From contig NZ_JYKS01000031.1 of the NCBI RefSeq assembly GCF_000935045.1, positions 1 through 64,000 on the forward strand: 64,000 bases of DNA, written 5' to 3'. The notes below the pieces were generated by a model that ran no database searches, was not told where the DNA came from, and worked only from the letters and a program-made list of their open reading frames with translations. The stretch is from Pseudomonas sp. 10-1B. GTDB taxonomy: Bacteria > Pseudomonadota > Gammaproteobacteria > Pseudomonadales > Pseudomonadaceae. Of this stretch, positions 18,784 through 27,210 are shown in pieces. Each line of letters starts with the position of its first letter. Within the stretch, counting starts at the first letter, position 1. The translations under genes were made by a program, and so were the position numbers.

Positions 18784-19851
18784 TCAGCCACGCGGCTTGC
18801 CACGACCACGGCCTGCCGGCTTGTCACCATCAGGCTTGCTCGGACGCTTGCGCATCTCGCTCGGGCGCTCGGCAACCGTGCTGCCACGGCCAGGTTTACG
18901 CGGGGCCTCTTCACGTGGCTGGCGCGCCGGACGTTCGCCGGCAGCAGCGCCTTCGTGGGCCGGGCGCAGGTTGCGTACACGCTCGCCACGGCCCAGCGGG
19001 CGGGTCGATTTGCGCTGCAGGCGCTCCATCTTGTCCTTGGCCTTGAGCTTCATGGCGGGCAGCGCGACCGGCTGCAGCCCCACTTCAGCGGCGAGGATGT
19101 CGATTTCGCCCTGGGTCATTTCACGCCAGCGCCCCATCGGCAGGTCGGAGTTGAGGAACACCGGGCCGAAACGCACACGTTTCAGGCGGCTGACCACCAT
19201 ACCCTGCGACTCCCACAGGCGACGCACCTCACGGTTACGGCCTTCCATCACCACGCAGTGGTACCAGTGGTTGAAGCCTTCGCCACCCGGCGCCTTCTGG
19301 ATGTCGGTGAACTTGGCCGGGCCGTCTTCCAGCATCACGCCGGCCTTCAGGCGCTCGAGCATTTCGTCGTCGACTTCACCACGCACACGTACTGCGTACT
19401 CACGGTCCATCTCGTAGGACGGGTGCATCAGGCGGTTGGCCAGTTCACCGTCGGTAGTGAACAGCAGCAGGCCAGTGGTGTTGATGTCCAGGCGGCCGAT
19501 GTTGATCCAGCGGCCTTCTTTGGGCCGTGGCAGGCGGTCGAACACGGTCGGGCGGCCTTCCGGGTCATCGCGGGTGCAGATTTCGCCATCGGGCTTGTTG
19601 TACATGATCACCCGGCGGGTGGCCTCGGCGGCTTCCTCGCGTTTGATCAACTTGCCATCTACGGCAATGGCGTCGTGCAGGTCGACGCGCTGGCCGAGGG
19701 TGGCCTCGACGCCGTTGACCTTGATCCGGCCCTGGCTGATCCAGGCCTCGACGTCACGGCGCGAACCCACGCCAATGCGTGCCAGCACTTTCTGCAGTTT
19801 TTCGCCGGATGGCGGGGTGATTTCGGTATCTTGCAGGTCTTGCTCACTCAT
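18784..19851 (-). CDS. rluB: 23S rRNA pseudouridine(2605) synthase RluB
   Basis: This 355-aa protein has an S4 RNA-binding domain (about 17-64: EKLQKVLARIGVGSRRDVE) and an RsuA-type catalytic domain with the aspartate in GRLDINTTGLLLFT (D122). It should isomerise U2605 in 23S rRNA. The C-terminus (from about 270) is a basic, disordered tail rich in R, K, P and G, longer than in E. coli and probably aiding rRNA binding. It lies by scpB, scpA and yciO, an arrangement conserved among gamma-proteobacteria. Confidence 0.93.
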   Translation of the reverse strand: MSEQDLQDTEITPPSGEKLQKVLARIGVGSRRDVEAWISQGRIKVNGVEATLGQRVDLHDAIAVDGKLIKREEAAEATRRVIMYNKPDGEICTRDDPEGRPTVFDRLPRPKEGRWINIGRLDINTTGLLLFTTDGELANRLMHPSYEMDREYAVRVRGEVDDEMLERLKAGVMLEDGPAKFTDIQKAPGGEGFNHWYHCVVMEGRNREVRRLWESQGMVVSRLKRVRFGPVFLNSDLPMGRWREMTQGEIDILAAEVGLQPVALPAMKLKAKDKMERLQRKSTRPLGRGERVRNLRPAHEGAAAGERPARQPREEAPRKPGRGSTVAERPSEMRKRPSKPDGDKPAGRGRGKPRG

Positions 19852-20010
19852 CTGGGCACCTCCCGGTGTAGGAATGAAATCAGGTTTTTGGCGACGAACG
19901 CGCCAAAAGGCCGCGCATCATACGCGGTTCGGCGGGGGAACGCACTGCAGGGTAGAGGGTTTTGTGGGCTTTGGCAGAGGTTTCTGCCTAATGGTGATGT
20001 GTTGGCTGTG

Positions 20011-20110
20011 CCGGCCTCTTCGCGGGCAAGCCCGCTCCTACAGGGATATCACAGGCCCTGATGGCGACGCGGTCCCTTGCAGGAGCGGGTTTACCCGCGA
20101 AGAGGCCGGT
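20011..20110. repeat. REP pair (type A BIME)
   Basis: Full-length REP copies with CCGGCCTCTTCGCGGG ends lie at 20011-20043 and 20078-20110, inverted to each other. They lie upstream of rluB and downstream of scpB. Confidence 0.88.
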
Positions 20111-20126
20111 ACAGGCAACAGCAGAA

Positions 20127-20897
20127 TCAGGGCGGTATCTTGCCCTCTTCTTCCACAGAGGCCTCAGGCTCCTCTCCACGCAAATCATCAAAATCAGTCT
20201 TCAGCCCTTCTTCCATGGCATCCAGTTCCACCAGCAAGCTGCGGAAGCTGGTCTCCTCCTTCGGCTCGGCGACCTCCTCCTCTTCCCCAAGGCTGGCATC
20301 AGCCAGCGCCTGCAGGTGCGCCGGCACTGGCGCATCGTCCGGGTCGAGCACAGGCTCGGGCTCCATTTCACGCAGCTCGGCCAAGGCCGGCAACTCGTCC
20401 AGGCTCTTGAGGTTGAAATGATCGAGAAATGCCTTGGTGGTGGCGAACATCGCCGGCCGCCCGGGCACTTCCCGGTAGCCGACCACGCGAATCCACTCGC
20501 GCTCCATCATGGTCTTGATGATATTGCTGTTCACCGCCACACCCCGCACGTCCTCGATCTCGCCACGGGTGATCGGCTGGCGGTAGGCGATCAATGCCAG
20601 GGTTTCGAGCAACGCACGCGAATAGCGCTGCGGGCGCTCCTCCCACAGGCGGCCGACCCAGGGGGCATAGTCCTCGCGGATCTGCAGGCGGTAGCCGCTG
20701 GCCACCTCCTTGAGCTCGAATGCACGGCCAGCGCACGACTTGCCCAGCACCTCCAGGGCCTGCTTGAACACCTTGGGCTCGGGGCGCTCGGCCTCTTCGA
20801 ACAGCTCGTACAGGCGCTCCAGGGATTGCGGCTTGCCCGAAGCCAGCAAAAAGGCTTCGATCAGCGACGCCAGGTCGCGGGGTTCATTCAGGTTCAT
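20127..20897 (-). CDS. scpB: Segregation and condensation protein ScpB
   Basis: This 256-aa ScpB has the two winged-helix domains of the kleisin-associated family (EAFLLASGKPQSLERL, ARPAMFATTKAFLDHFNL) and an acidic C-terminal tail (EEEEVAEPKEE). It works with ScpA and SMC in chromosome condensation and segregation. The frame is open to 20954, but ATG 20897 (MNLNEPRDLASL) has GAAGAA upstream and overlaps scpA by 14 bp, as is usual for translationally coupled scpAB. Pseudomonas also carries MksB/MukB-like systems elsewhere. Confidence 0.9.
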   Translation of the reverse strand: MNLNEPRDLASLIEAFLLASGKPQSLERLYELFEEAERPEPKVFKQALEVLGKSCAGRAFELKEVASGYRLQIREDYAPWVGRLWEERPQRYSRALLETLALIAYRQPITRGEIEDVRGVAVNSNIIKTMMEREWIRVVGYREVPGRPAMFATTKAFLDHFNLKSLDELPALAELREMEPEPVLDPDDAPVPAHLQALADASLGEEEEVAEPKEETSFRSLLVELDAMEEGLKTDFDDLRGEEPEASVEEEGKIPP

Positions 20898-21738
20898 CAG
20901 GTTCTTCAACAAGCGCCGGGCGAAGCCGCACGTGGATGGCGGCGAAAGGTTCATTCTGCACCAGTTCGATCAGCGATTCCTTCACCAGCTCAAGAATCGC
21001 CATGAAGGTCACCACTACCCCCAACTTGCCTTCATCGACGCCAAACAGCTCGACGAACGGCACGAAAGCACCGCCCTTGAGGCGCTCCAGCACCTGGCTC
21101 ATGCGCTCGCGGGTGGACAGGGTCTCGCGGGTGATCTGGTGGCTTTCGAACAGGTCGTTGCGGCGCATCACTTCGGCCATGGACACCAACAGCTCCTCCA
21201 GGCTGACCTGGGGCAGCAGCTTGCGCACCTTGGCCTGCGGCGCTTCCAGGCGCGGCACCAGCACCTCGCGGCCCACCCGTGGCAGTTCATCGATGCCCTC
21301 GGCGGCAGCCTTGAAGCGTTCGTACTCCTGCAAGCGGCGGATCAGCTCGGCGCGCGGGTCGCCCTCCTCTTCCTCCGCCTCGGCCGAGCGCGGCAGCAGC
21401 ATGCGCGACTTGATCTCGGCGAGCATGGCGGCCATCACCAGGTATTCGGCAGCCAGCTCCAGGCGCACGCTTTTCATCAGCTCGACATAGCCCATGTACT
21501 GGCGAGTAATCTCGGCCACCGGGATGTCGAGGATGTCGATGTTCTGCTTGCGGATTAGGTACAGCAACAGGTCCAGCGGGCCTTCGAAGGCTTCGAGGAT
21601 GACTTCCAGCGCGTCCGGCGGGATGTACAGGTCCAGTGGCAGCTCGGTCAGGGCTTCGCCGTAGACCAGGGCCAGTTGCAGTTGCCGAGGCGACTCGGCC
21701 TGCTCGGCCGGTGCCTCGGGCGTTTCCACCTGGCTCAC
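20884..21738 (-). CDS. scpA: Segregation and condensation protein ScpA (kleisin)
   Basis: This 284-aa kleisin starts its domain at EAFEGPLDLLLYLIRKQNIDILDIPV (about residues 49-74, given as a motif), the SMC-neck-binding helix, and ends with a winged-helix segment near LEILELVKESLIELVQNEPF. The N-terminus carries about 45 extra residues rich in E and A. It overlaps yciO upstream (ATGA at 21735-21738) and scpB downstream, so yciO, scpA and scpB are translationally linked. It bridges SMC heads with ScpB. Confidence 0.93.
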   Translation of the reverse strand: MSQVETPEAPAEQAESPRQLQLALVYGEALTELPLDLYIPPDALEVILEAFEGPLDLLLYLIRKQNIDILDIPVAEITRQYMGYVELMKSVRLELAAEYLVMAAMLAEIKSRMLLPRSAEAEEEEGDPRAELIRRLQEYERFKAAAEGIDELPRVGREVLVPRLEAPQAKVRKLLPQVSLEELLVSMAEVMRRNDLFESHQITRETLSTRERMSQVLERLKGGAFVPFVELFGVDEGKLGVVVTFMAILELVKESLIELVQNEPFAAIHVRLRPALVEEPDEPE

Positions 21739-22364
21739 GCGCTGACCAGGAACGGCGTGGGGTCGCCACAGCCTTCGCGGATCAGTTCCGGCTCGTCGCC
21801 GGACAGGTCGATGATGGTCGACGCCTTGAGGTCGCCGAAACCGCCGTCGATCACCAGGTCGACGTGATGCTCCAGGCGCTCACGGATTTCATAAGGGTCG
21901 GTCATCGGCTCGTCGTCACCGGGCAGGATCAGGCTCACGCTCATCAGCGGCTCGCCCAGCTCGGCCAACAAGGCCAGGGTGATGGCGTGGGCCGGCACGC
22001 GCAGGCCGATGGTGCGACGTTTATCGTGCAACAGCAGGCGCGGCACTTCGCGCGTGCCGTTGAGAATGAACGTGTAAGGCCCCGGCACATGCGCCTTGAG
22101 CAAACGGAACGTGCCGGTGTCGACCTTGGCGTACAGCCCCAGCTGCGACATGTCGCAGCACATCAGGGTGAAGTTGTGCGTCTTGTCCAGCCCGCGCAGG
22201 CGCCGCACCCGCTCGATCGCCGCCTTGTCGCCGATCTGGCAACCCAGCGCATAGGCCGAATCCGTCGGATACACCACCACGCCACCCTTGCGGATGATCT
22301 CGACGGCCTGTTTTATCAGGCGCGCCTGCGGGTTCTCCGGATGAATCTGGAAAAATTGGCTCAC
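21735..22364 (-). CDS. yciO: YciO, TsaC/Sua5-like protein
   Basis: This 209-aa protein of the YrdC/Sua5 fold matches E. coli YciO from its first residues (SQFFQIHPENPQARL) and has KGGVVVYPTDSAYALG. TsaC/Sua5 enzymes form threonylcarbamoyl-AMP for tRNA t6A; YciO is a paralogue with uncertain in vivo role. The frame is open to 22520 with an ATG at 22400, but GTG 22364 has AGGA eight bases before it and matches the family start. It is 13 bp downstream of the PHP gene. Confidence 0.85.
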   Translation of the reverse strand: MSQFFQIHPENPQARLIKQAVEIIRKGGVVVYPTDSAYALGCQIGDKAAIERVRRLRGLDKTHNFTLMCCDMSQLGLYAKVDTGTFRLLKAHVPGPYTFILNGTREVPRLLLHDKRRTIGLRVPAHAITLALLAELGEPLMSVSLILPGDDEPMTDPYEIRERLEHHVDLVIDGGFGDLKASTIIDLSGDEPELIREGCGDPTPFLVSA

Positions 22365-22377
22365 GTAGTCGTCCTGT

Positions 22378-23238
22378 TCATACCGCCAAAGGCTGTTCAT
22401 GGCTGAATCGGCGCCACAGAGGTGGCAGGTCCTCGGGCAAAGGCCGGTAGGCACCGATCTCGCCCCAGGTGCCGGGGCCGTGGAAGTCACTGCCAGCACT
22501 TGCCAGCAGGCCGAACTCACGGGTGAGGATGGACATCGTGCCCACCTGCTCGGCCGGCATCATCCCGTTGACCACTTCAAGTGCCTGCCCGCCTGCCTGA
22601 ATATAGTCGGCAATCAGCCTTCTGCGCTTGCTGCGGGTCAGGTCGTAGTGCATGGGATGCGCCAGGCTCACCCAAGCGTTGGACTGGCGCAAGGTAGCGA
22701 CGGTTTCATCGAGGCTCGGCCAGTGCTGCTTGACATCGCCCAGTTTGCCGGCACCCAGCCACTTGCGAAACGCCTCGCCGCGGTCCTTGACGTGCCCGGC
22801 GCGCACCAGGTATTCGGCAAAATGCGGGCGCGCCGGGGCGTTGCCACTGTCGCCCAGCTCATGCTGCACGGCGCGGGCACCCTCGAGGGTACCGGGCATG
22901 CCCTTGGCCGCCAGCCGTTTGTCGATTTCTTCGGCCCGCAGCCAGCGGCCGCGGTGCAGCGCTTCGATCGCCGCCAGCAAGGGAGGCGCGTCAAGCGGGA
23001 AGTCATAACCCAGTACATGGATGGTCGCACCACCCCAGGTGCACGACAGCTCCACCCCGCTGACCCAGCGCATGCCCCGTTCACTGCAGGCCTGGCGCGC
23101 TTCGGGCAGGCCTTCGAGGGTGTCATGGTCAGTCAGTGCCAGCGTGCGCACCCCGTGCTCATGGGCCCGGGCGACCAGCGCCGAGGGCGACAGGGCGCCA
23201 TCGGAGGCCGTGCTGTGACAGTGCAGATCAACATTCAT
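22378..23238 (-). CDS. rnm: PHP-domain phosphoesterase (RNase AM/YciV type)
   Basis: This 286-aa PHP-domain protein shows the metal ligands DLHCHSTASDG (7-17 region), LTDHDTLEG and GSDFHG. It matches YciV (TrpH), the E. coli RNase AM and 3',5'-nucleotide bisphosphate phosphatase, which trims short RNAs and helps 5S/16S/23S maturation. It is the first gene of a minus-strand run with yciO and scpAB. A 67-bp gap divides it from the divergent yciB, giving back-to-back promoters. Confidence 0.86.
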   Translation of the reverse strand: MNVDLHCHSTASDGALSPSALVARAHEHGVRTLALTDHDTLEGLPEARQACSERGMRWVSGVELSCTWGGATIHVLGYDFPLDAPPLLAAIEALHRGRWLRAEEIDKRLAAKGMPGTLEGARAVQHELGDSGNAPARPHFAEYLVRAGHVKDRGEAFRKWLGAGKLGDVKQHWPSLDETVATLRQSNAWVSLAHPMHYDLTRSKRRRLIADYIQAGGQALEVVNGMMPAEQVGTMSILTREFGLLASAGSDFHGPGTWGEIGAYRPLPEDLPPLWRRFSHEQPLAV

Positions 23239-23305
23239 GGAGGAGCGCTTTCGCTGGAATCGATGTTTGTTATTATGCCGTCACATCCTGATTCTGGCTG
23301 CCATT

Positions 23306-23899
23306 GTGAAACAATTCATCGATTTCATCCCGCTGCTGCTGTTCTTCATCGTCTACAAGCTCGACCCGCGCCCCATGGAGGTCGCCGGCCACAGTTTCGA
23401 ATTCGGCGGCATCTACAGCGCCACGGCCATGCTGATCATCAGCTCGCTGGTGGTGTACGGCGCGCTGTTCCTGCGCCAGCGCAAGCTGGAAAAGGGCCAG
23501 TGGCTGACCCTGGTGGCCTGCCTGGTATTCGGCGGCCTGACCCTGGCCTTCCACAGCGAGACCTTCCTCAAGTGGAAGGCGCCGGTGGTCAACTGGCTGT
23601 TCGCCCTGGGCTTTGCCGGCAGCCACTTCATCGGTGACCGGGTACTGATCAAACGCATCATGGGCCACGCCCTGACCCTGCCCGATGCCATCTGGACCCG
23701 CCTGAACCTGGCCTGGATCGTCTTCTTCCTGTTCTGCGGCGCGGCCAACCTGTTCGTTGCCTTCACCTTCCAGGACTTCTGGGTCGACTTCAAGGTGTTC
23801 GGCAGCCTGGGCATGACCGTGATCTTCCTGGTGGCGCAAGGCGTGTACCTGTCGCGCCACCTGCACGACGACCCTTCTCCCTCCAAACCCAAGGATTGA
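23306..23899 (+). CDS. yciB: Inner-membrane septation protein YciB
   Basis: This 197-aa protein has five or six membrane helices and the YciB start VKQFIDFIPLLLFFIVYKL. YciB links cell division and envelope synthesis machinery in enterics. The start is GTG 23306; the frame runs on to 23237 but that extension overlaps the divergent gene's start and lacks similarity. It is followed one base later by the YciI gene, so the two are one operon. Confidence 0.9.
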   Translation: MKQFIDFIPLLLFFIVYKLDPRPMEVAGHSFEFGGIYSATAMLIISSLVVYGALFLRQRKLEKGQWLTLVACLVFGGLTLAFHSETFLKWKAPVVNWLFALGFAGSHFIGDRVLIKRIMGHALTLPDAIWTRLNLAWIVFFLFCGAANLFVAFTFQDFWVDFKVFGSLGMTVIFLVAQGVYLSRHLHDDPSPSKPKD

Positions 23900-23900
23900 C

Positions 23901-24200
23901 ATGCTCTACGCCATCATCGCCAGCGACGTCGCGAACTCCCTGGAAAAGCGCCTGGCTGCCCGCCCGGCGCATATCGAACGCCTGCAGCAACTGAAGGCCG
24001 AAGGCCGCGTGGTGCTGGCCGGCCCGCACCCGGCCATCGACAGCAACGACCCGGGCGCAGCGGGTTTCAGCGGTAGCCTGATCGTTGCCGAGTTCGATTC
24101 GCTGGCTGCGGCGCAGGCCTGGGCCGATGCCGACCCGTACATTGCTGCCGGCGTGTACGACAAGGTCGTGGTCAAGCCGTTCAAGCAAGTGCTGCCTTGA
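23901..24200 (+). CDS. YciI-like protein
   Basis: This 99-aa dimeric ferredoxin-like-fold protein has the YciI pattern MLYAIIASD, ARPAHIERLQQLKAEGRVVLAGP and ADADPYIAAGVY, with the conserved histidine (in HIERL) and aspartate (in ADADPY). Function is uncertain; some relatives bind or hydrolyse small aromatics. AAGGA precedes the ATG and the yciB stop is one base upstream. The rluB, yciO, yciV, yciB, yciI grouping resembles the E. coli trp-region neighbourhood. Confidence 0.85.
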   Translation: MLYAIIASDVANSLEKRLAARPAHIERLQQLKAEGRVVLAGPHPAIDSNDPGAAGFSGSLIVAEFDSLAAAQAWADADPYIAAGVYDKVVVKPFKQVLP

Positions 24201-24217
24201 TCTGAGACCGCGTCAGC

Positions 24218-24306
24218 TTCTTCGCGGGCTTGCCCGCTCCCACAGGTACCCCACAAGCCTCAAGATCTGTGGTGTACCTGTGGGAGCGGGCAAGCCCGCG
24301 AAGAAG
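24218..24306. repeat. REP pair (type A BIME)
   Basis: Inverted REP cores (CTTCTTCGCGGGCTTGCCCG and its complement) at 24219-24245 and 24280-24305 with matching GTACC inner ends. It lies between the YciI gene and cpxR. Confidence 0.85.
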
Positions 24307-24404
24307 TTGACACGGTGCTGCAGTTATACTGTTGCCATCAGTCTGCGGTATCTTTGCCACTGGCGGGCCGAATAGCCGCCGTCAATGGTTGAATTGAGTG
24401 AGTC

Positions 24405-25082
24405 ATGAGCGAGCTGTTACTGATTGATGATGACCAAGAGCTGTGCGAGCTGCTCGGCAGCTGGCTGACCCAGGAAGGGTTTACCGTACGTGCCTGCCAC
24501 GATGGCCACAGCGCACGCCAGGCCCTGGCCGAGCACGCCCCTGCCGCCGTGGTGCTCGATGTGATGCTGCCCGACGGCAGTGGCCTGGAACTGCTCAAGC
24601 AATTACGCAGCGAGCATGCCGAGCTGCCGGTGCTGATGCTCTCGGCCCGTGGCGAGCCGCTGGACCGCATCCTCGGCCTGGAGCTGGGTGCCGACGACTA
24701 CCTGGCCAAGCCCTGCGACCCGCGCGAGCTCACTGCGCGCCTGCGCGCAGTACTGCGCCGCAGCCACCCCACCGCGACCACCAGCCAGGTAGAACTGGGT
24801 GACCTGGTCTACAGCCCTGCCCGTGGCGTGGCCAGCATCGATGGCCGCGAAATGACCCTGACCCTGTCCGAGAGCCGCATTCTCGAGGCCTTGCTGCGCC
24901 AGCCCGGCGAACCGCTGGACAAGCAGGAACTGGCGCAGATCGGCCTGGGCCGCAAGCTGACCCTGTACGACCGCAGCCTGGACATGCATGTCAGCAACCT
25001 GCGCAAGAAGATCGGCCCACACGCCGATGGCCGGCCACGCATCGTGGCGCTGCGTAGCCGTGGCTACTACTACTGCCTGTAA
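24405..25082 (+). CDS. cpxR: CpxR-like response regulator
   Basis: This 225-aa OmpR-family regulator has a receiver domain (phosphorylated D52 in VVLDVMLPDG, conserved K102 in LAKPCD) and a C-terminal winged helix (about 128-225, RKLTLYDRSLDMHVSNLRKKIG). It is followed by a CpxP/Spy-like gene and a CpxA-like kinase, the same order as PA3204-PA3206 in P. aeruginosa. A GTAAA-N6-GTAAA CpxR box upstream of the middle gene supports the name. It probably governs envelope stress genes, and in P. aeruginosa also efflux. Confidence 0.85.
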   Translation: MSELLLIDDDQELCELLGSWLTQEGFTVRACHDGHSARQALAEHAPAAVVLDVMLPDGSGLELLKQLRSEHAELPVLMLSARGEPLDRILGLELGADDYLAKPCDPRELTARLRAVLRRSHPTATTSQVELGDLVYSPARGVASIDGREMTLTLSESRILEALLRQPGEPLDKQELAQIGLGRKLTLYDRSLDMHVSNLRKKIGPHADGRPRIVALRSRGYYYCL

Positions 25083-25166
25083 ACAGCTGCAAGCTACGAG
25101 CTGCAAGCTACAAGAAAGAGCAAGATCGCGATCGGCTTCACTTGCAGCTTGAAGCTTGCAGCTGTT
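25082..25166. repeat. AGCTGCAAGCT-type inverted repeat
   Basis: Arms at 25082-25107 and 25141-25166 match in 24 of 26 positions and are built of GCAAGCT repeats. This is a repeat family distinct from the REPs; a second copy lies at 27806-27897. It lies just after cpxR and could act as its terminator. Confidence 0.75.
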
Positions 25167-25167
25167 C

Positions 25168-25183
25168 TTTACCGAGCCTTTAC
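25168..25183 (-). promoter_or_regulatory. CpxR box upstream of the cpxP-like gene
   Basis: On the plus strand TTTAC-N6-TTTAC, that is GTAAA-N6-GTAAA on the minus strand, matches the CpxR consensus exactly at both half-sites. It lies 80 bp upstream of the cpxP-like start and implies feedback control of the operon. Confidence 0.65.
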
Positions 25184-25263
25184 CATCCACTGACTGCGCT
25201 TGACGGTGATCTCCCTAGACTGTGCTCATCCGGTAACCACCGGCCTATGAAAGGAGAGACACC

Positions 25264-25680
25264 ATGCGCAAGACCCTTATCGCCCTGATGTTCGCCGCTG
25301 CCCTGCCAACTGTGGCCATGGCCATGCCTGACGGCGGCTCGCGCCACGGCGGCCCGCATCATCGCGGTGACGCGCCTTTCCAGCAACTGGACCTGAGCCG
25401 CGACCAGCGCCAGCAGATCGGCAAGCTGATGGGCGAGCAGATGAAACAACGCCGCGACATCACCGAGCGCTACCTGTCCAAGCTGCCGGCCGCCGACCAG
25501 AAAGCCATGAAGGACGAACTGCAGGCCAGCCGCGACAAAACCGACAGCGCGGTGCGCAACCTGCTCAAGCCTGAGCAGCAGAAGAAGTTCGACGAACTGC
25601 AGAAGGAACGTGCCGCGAAAAAGGCCGAGTGGCAGGAGTTCCAGGCCTGGAAAGCTGAAAAAGGCAACAAGGCCCAGTAA
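25264..25680 (+). CDS. CpxP/Spy-like periplasmic protein
   Basis: This 138-aa protein has a signal peptide (cleaved near residue 21, after TVAMA), a His-rich linker (GSRHGGPHHRGD) and a helical domain with two LTxxQ-like motifs (LDLSRDQRQQ and LLKPEQQKKF). This is the Spy/CpxP group: periplasmic chaperones, with CpxP dampening CpxA. The His-rich stretch could bind metal. It is placed between the regulator and kinase genes, as in other Pseudomonas, and preceded by a CpxR box. A strong terminator follows, so the kinase may be expressed less. Confidence 0.82.
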   Translation: MRKTLIALMFAAALPTVAMAMPDGGSRHGGPHHRGDAPFQQLDLSRDQRQQIGKLMGEQMKQRRDITERYLSKLPAADQKAMKDELQASRDKTDSAVRNLLKPEQQKKFDELQKERAAKKAEWQEFQAWKAEKGNKAQ

Positions 25681-25694
25681 GCTGTCCGCCCAAT

Positions 25695-25725
25695 GCCCGG
25701 CTCGCCTCAGTGCGGGCCGGGCTTT
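25695..25725 (+). terminator. Intrinsic terminator between cpxP-like gene and cpxA
   Basis: GCCCGGC (25695-25701) and GCCGGGC (25716-25722) form a stem followed by TTTTATCG. It ends 22 bp before the kinase start, so it should attenuate readthrough into cpxA. Confidence 0.75.
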
Positions 25726-25746
25726 TATCGTTTACTGGAGGTGCAC

Positions 25747-27081
25747 TTGCGTTCTCTGTTCTGGCGCATCCTGGCCAGTTTCTGGCTGGCCATCACCCTG
25801 GTTGCAGGCCTGTCGATCCTGCTGGGTCACATGCTCAACCAGGACACCTGGATCCTCAGCCGCCACCCGGGCCTGAATACCCTGGCCAGCAAGTGGGCCA
25901 AGCACTACGAACAGGAAGGCCTGGCTTCGGCACAGCACTTCCTGGAGCGGCGCAAAGACCGCTACAAGATCGACGTACAAGTGCTGGACGACAGTGGCGA
26001 GGCTGTGGTGCCCGGCACCTTCCCGCGCCGTGCGGCGGCCTTCGAGGCACGCCAGCACAATGACCAGCGGCGCCTGCCGTGGCGCCGGCTGACCGAGGAA
26101 TACACCAGCCCCGACACCGGCGAAACCTACCTGCTGATCTACCGCATCCCCCACCCGGCGCTGGATGCCTGGCACCGCGAAAGCCTGCTGTGGCCGCTCA
26201 GCGCCCTGGGGATTGCCCTGGTAGTGCTGACCCTGTTCAGCCTGCTGGTGACCCTGTCCATCACCCGTCCGCTGAGCCGCCTGCGCGGTGCCGTACATGA
26301 TTTGGGCCAGACCACCTACCAGCAGAACAGCCTGGCGCGCCTGGCAGCGCGACGCGACGAGTTCGGCGTGCTGGCCAAGGACTTCAACAAGATGGGCGCG
26401 CGCCTGCAAAGCACCATCGGCAGCCAGCGCCAGTTGCTGCGCGATGTGTCCCATGAGCTGCGCTCACCGCTGGCCAGGCTGCGTATCGCCCTGGCCCTGG
26501 CCGAACGCGCCGGGCCCGAGCAGCGGGAAACCTTGTGGCCGCGCCTGACCCGCGAATGCGACCGCCTGGAAGACCTGATCAGCGAAATCCTCGCCCTGGC
26601 CCGGGTCGATGCCGAACAGGCCCATGCCGAGCCGGTCGACCTCAACGCCCTGCTCGGCAGCGTGCGCAAGGACGCCTTGCTCAGCGCGCCGGACCAGGAC
26701 GTGCGCCTGGAGGCGCAGCCGGGGTTGACCCTGCAGGGTTGGCCAACGCTGATCGAGCGGGCCGTGGACAACCTGCTGCGCAATGCCCTGCGCTTCAACC
26801 CGGTGGGCCAGCCAGTCGAAATCAGCGCCATGCGCGAGCAGCAGCGTATCGTGATCAGCGTGCGTGACCATGGGCCGGGGGCGGCAGCGGAGCACCTGGC
26901 GCAGTTGGGTGAGCCGTTCTTCCGTGCGCCGGGGCAGGAAGCGCCGGGGCATGGGCTGGGGCTGGCGATTGCGCGCAAGGCGGCGGAGCGGCATGGCGGT
27001 AGCTTGGTCTTGGACAACCACCCGCAGGGTGGGTTTGTGGCTCGGTTGGAGTTGCCCTTGGCTGAGACGACTGGCAGTTGA
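25747..27081 (+). CDS. cpxA: CpxA-like sensor histidine kinase
   Basis: This 444-aa kinase has TM1 (about 7-27), a periplasmic domain (about 28-145), TM2 (about 147-172), a HAMP domain, HisKA with the phospho-acceptor H236 in DVSHELRSPLARLR, and a HATPase domain (NLLRNALRF, GLGLAIARKAA). I place the start at TTG 25747 because GGAGGT lies four bases before it; GTG 25741 sits on that site itself and is less likely. It would sense envelope damage, phosphorylate CpxR and be held in check by the CpxP-like protein. Confidence 0.85.
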   Translation: MRSLFWRILASFWLAITLVAGLSILLGHMLNQDTWILSRHPGLNTLASKWAKHYEQEGLASAQHFLERRKDRYKIDVQVLDDSGEAVVPGTFPRRAAAFEARQHNDQRRLPWRRLTEEYTSPDTGETYLLIYRIPHPALDAWHRESLLWPLSALGIALVVLTLFSLLVTLSITRPLSRLRGAVHDLGQTTYQQNSLARLAARRDEFGVLAKDFNKMGARLQSTIGSQRQLLRDVSHELRSPLARLRIALALAERAGPEQRETLWPRLTRECDRLEDLISEILALARVDAEQAHAEPVDLNALLGSVRKDALLSAPDQDVRLEAQPGLTLQGWPTLIERAVDNLLRNALRFNPVGQPVEISAMREQQRIVISVRDHGPGAAAEHLAQLGEPFFRAPGQEAPGHGLGLAIARKAAERHGGSLVLDNHPQGGFVARLELPLAETTGS

Positions 27082-27098
27082 AGTGATGTAAAGGCATC

Positions 27099-27175
27099 CG
27101 GCCTCTTCGCGGGTAAACCCGCTCCTACAGGGCAGCGCAGACCTGTGTAGGAGCGGGCTTGCCCGCGAAGAGGCC
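27099..27175. repeat. REP pair (type A BIME)
   Basis: Inverted REP copies with CCTACAG ends at 27099-27130 and 27146-27175 between convergent cpxA and the nitroreductase gene. The spacer is only 15 bp. Confidence 0.86.
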
Positions 27176-27210
27176 AGCAGCCCTGATACCACAATCAGCC
27201 CAAGAAGGTG

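Noticed and set aside
24307..24330. TTGACA and TATACT upstream of cpxR as a sigma70 promoter
   Set aside because: The spacing is only 12 bp, too short for sigma70.
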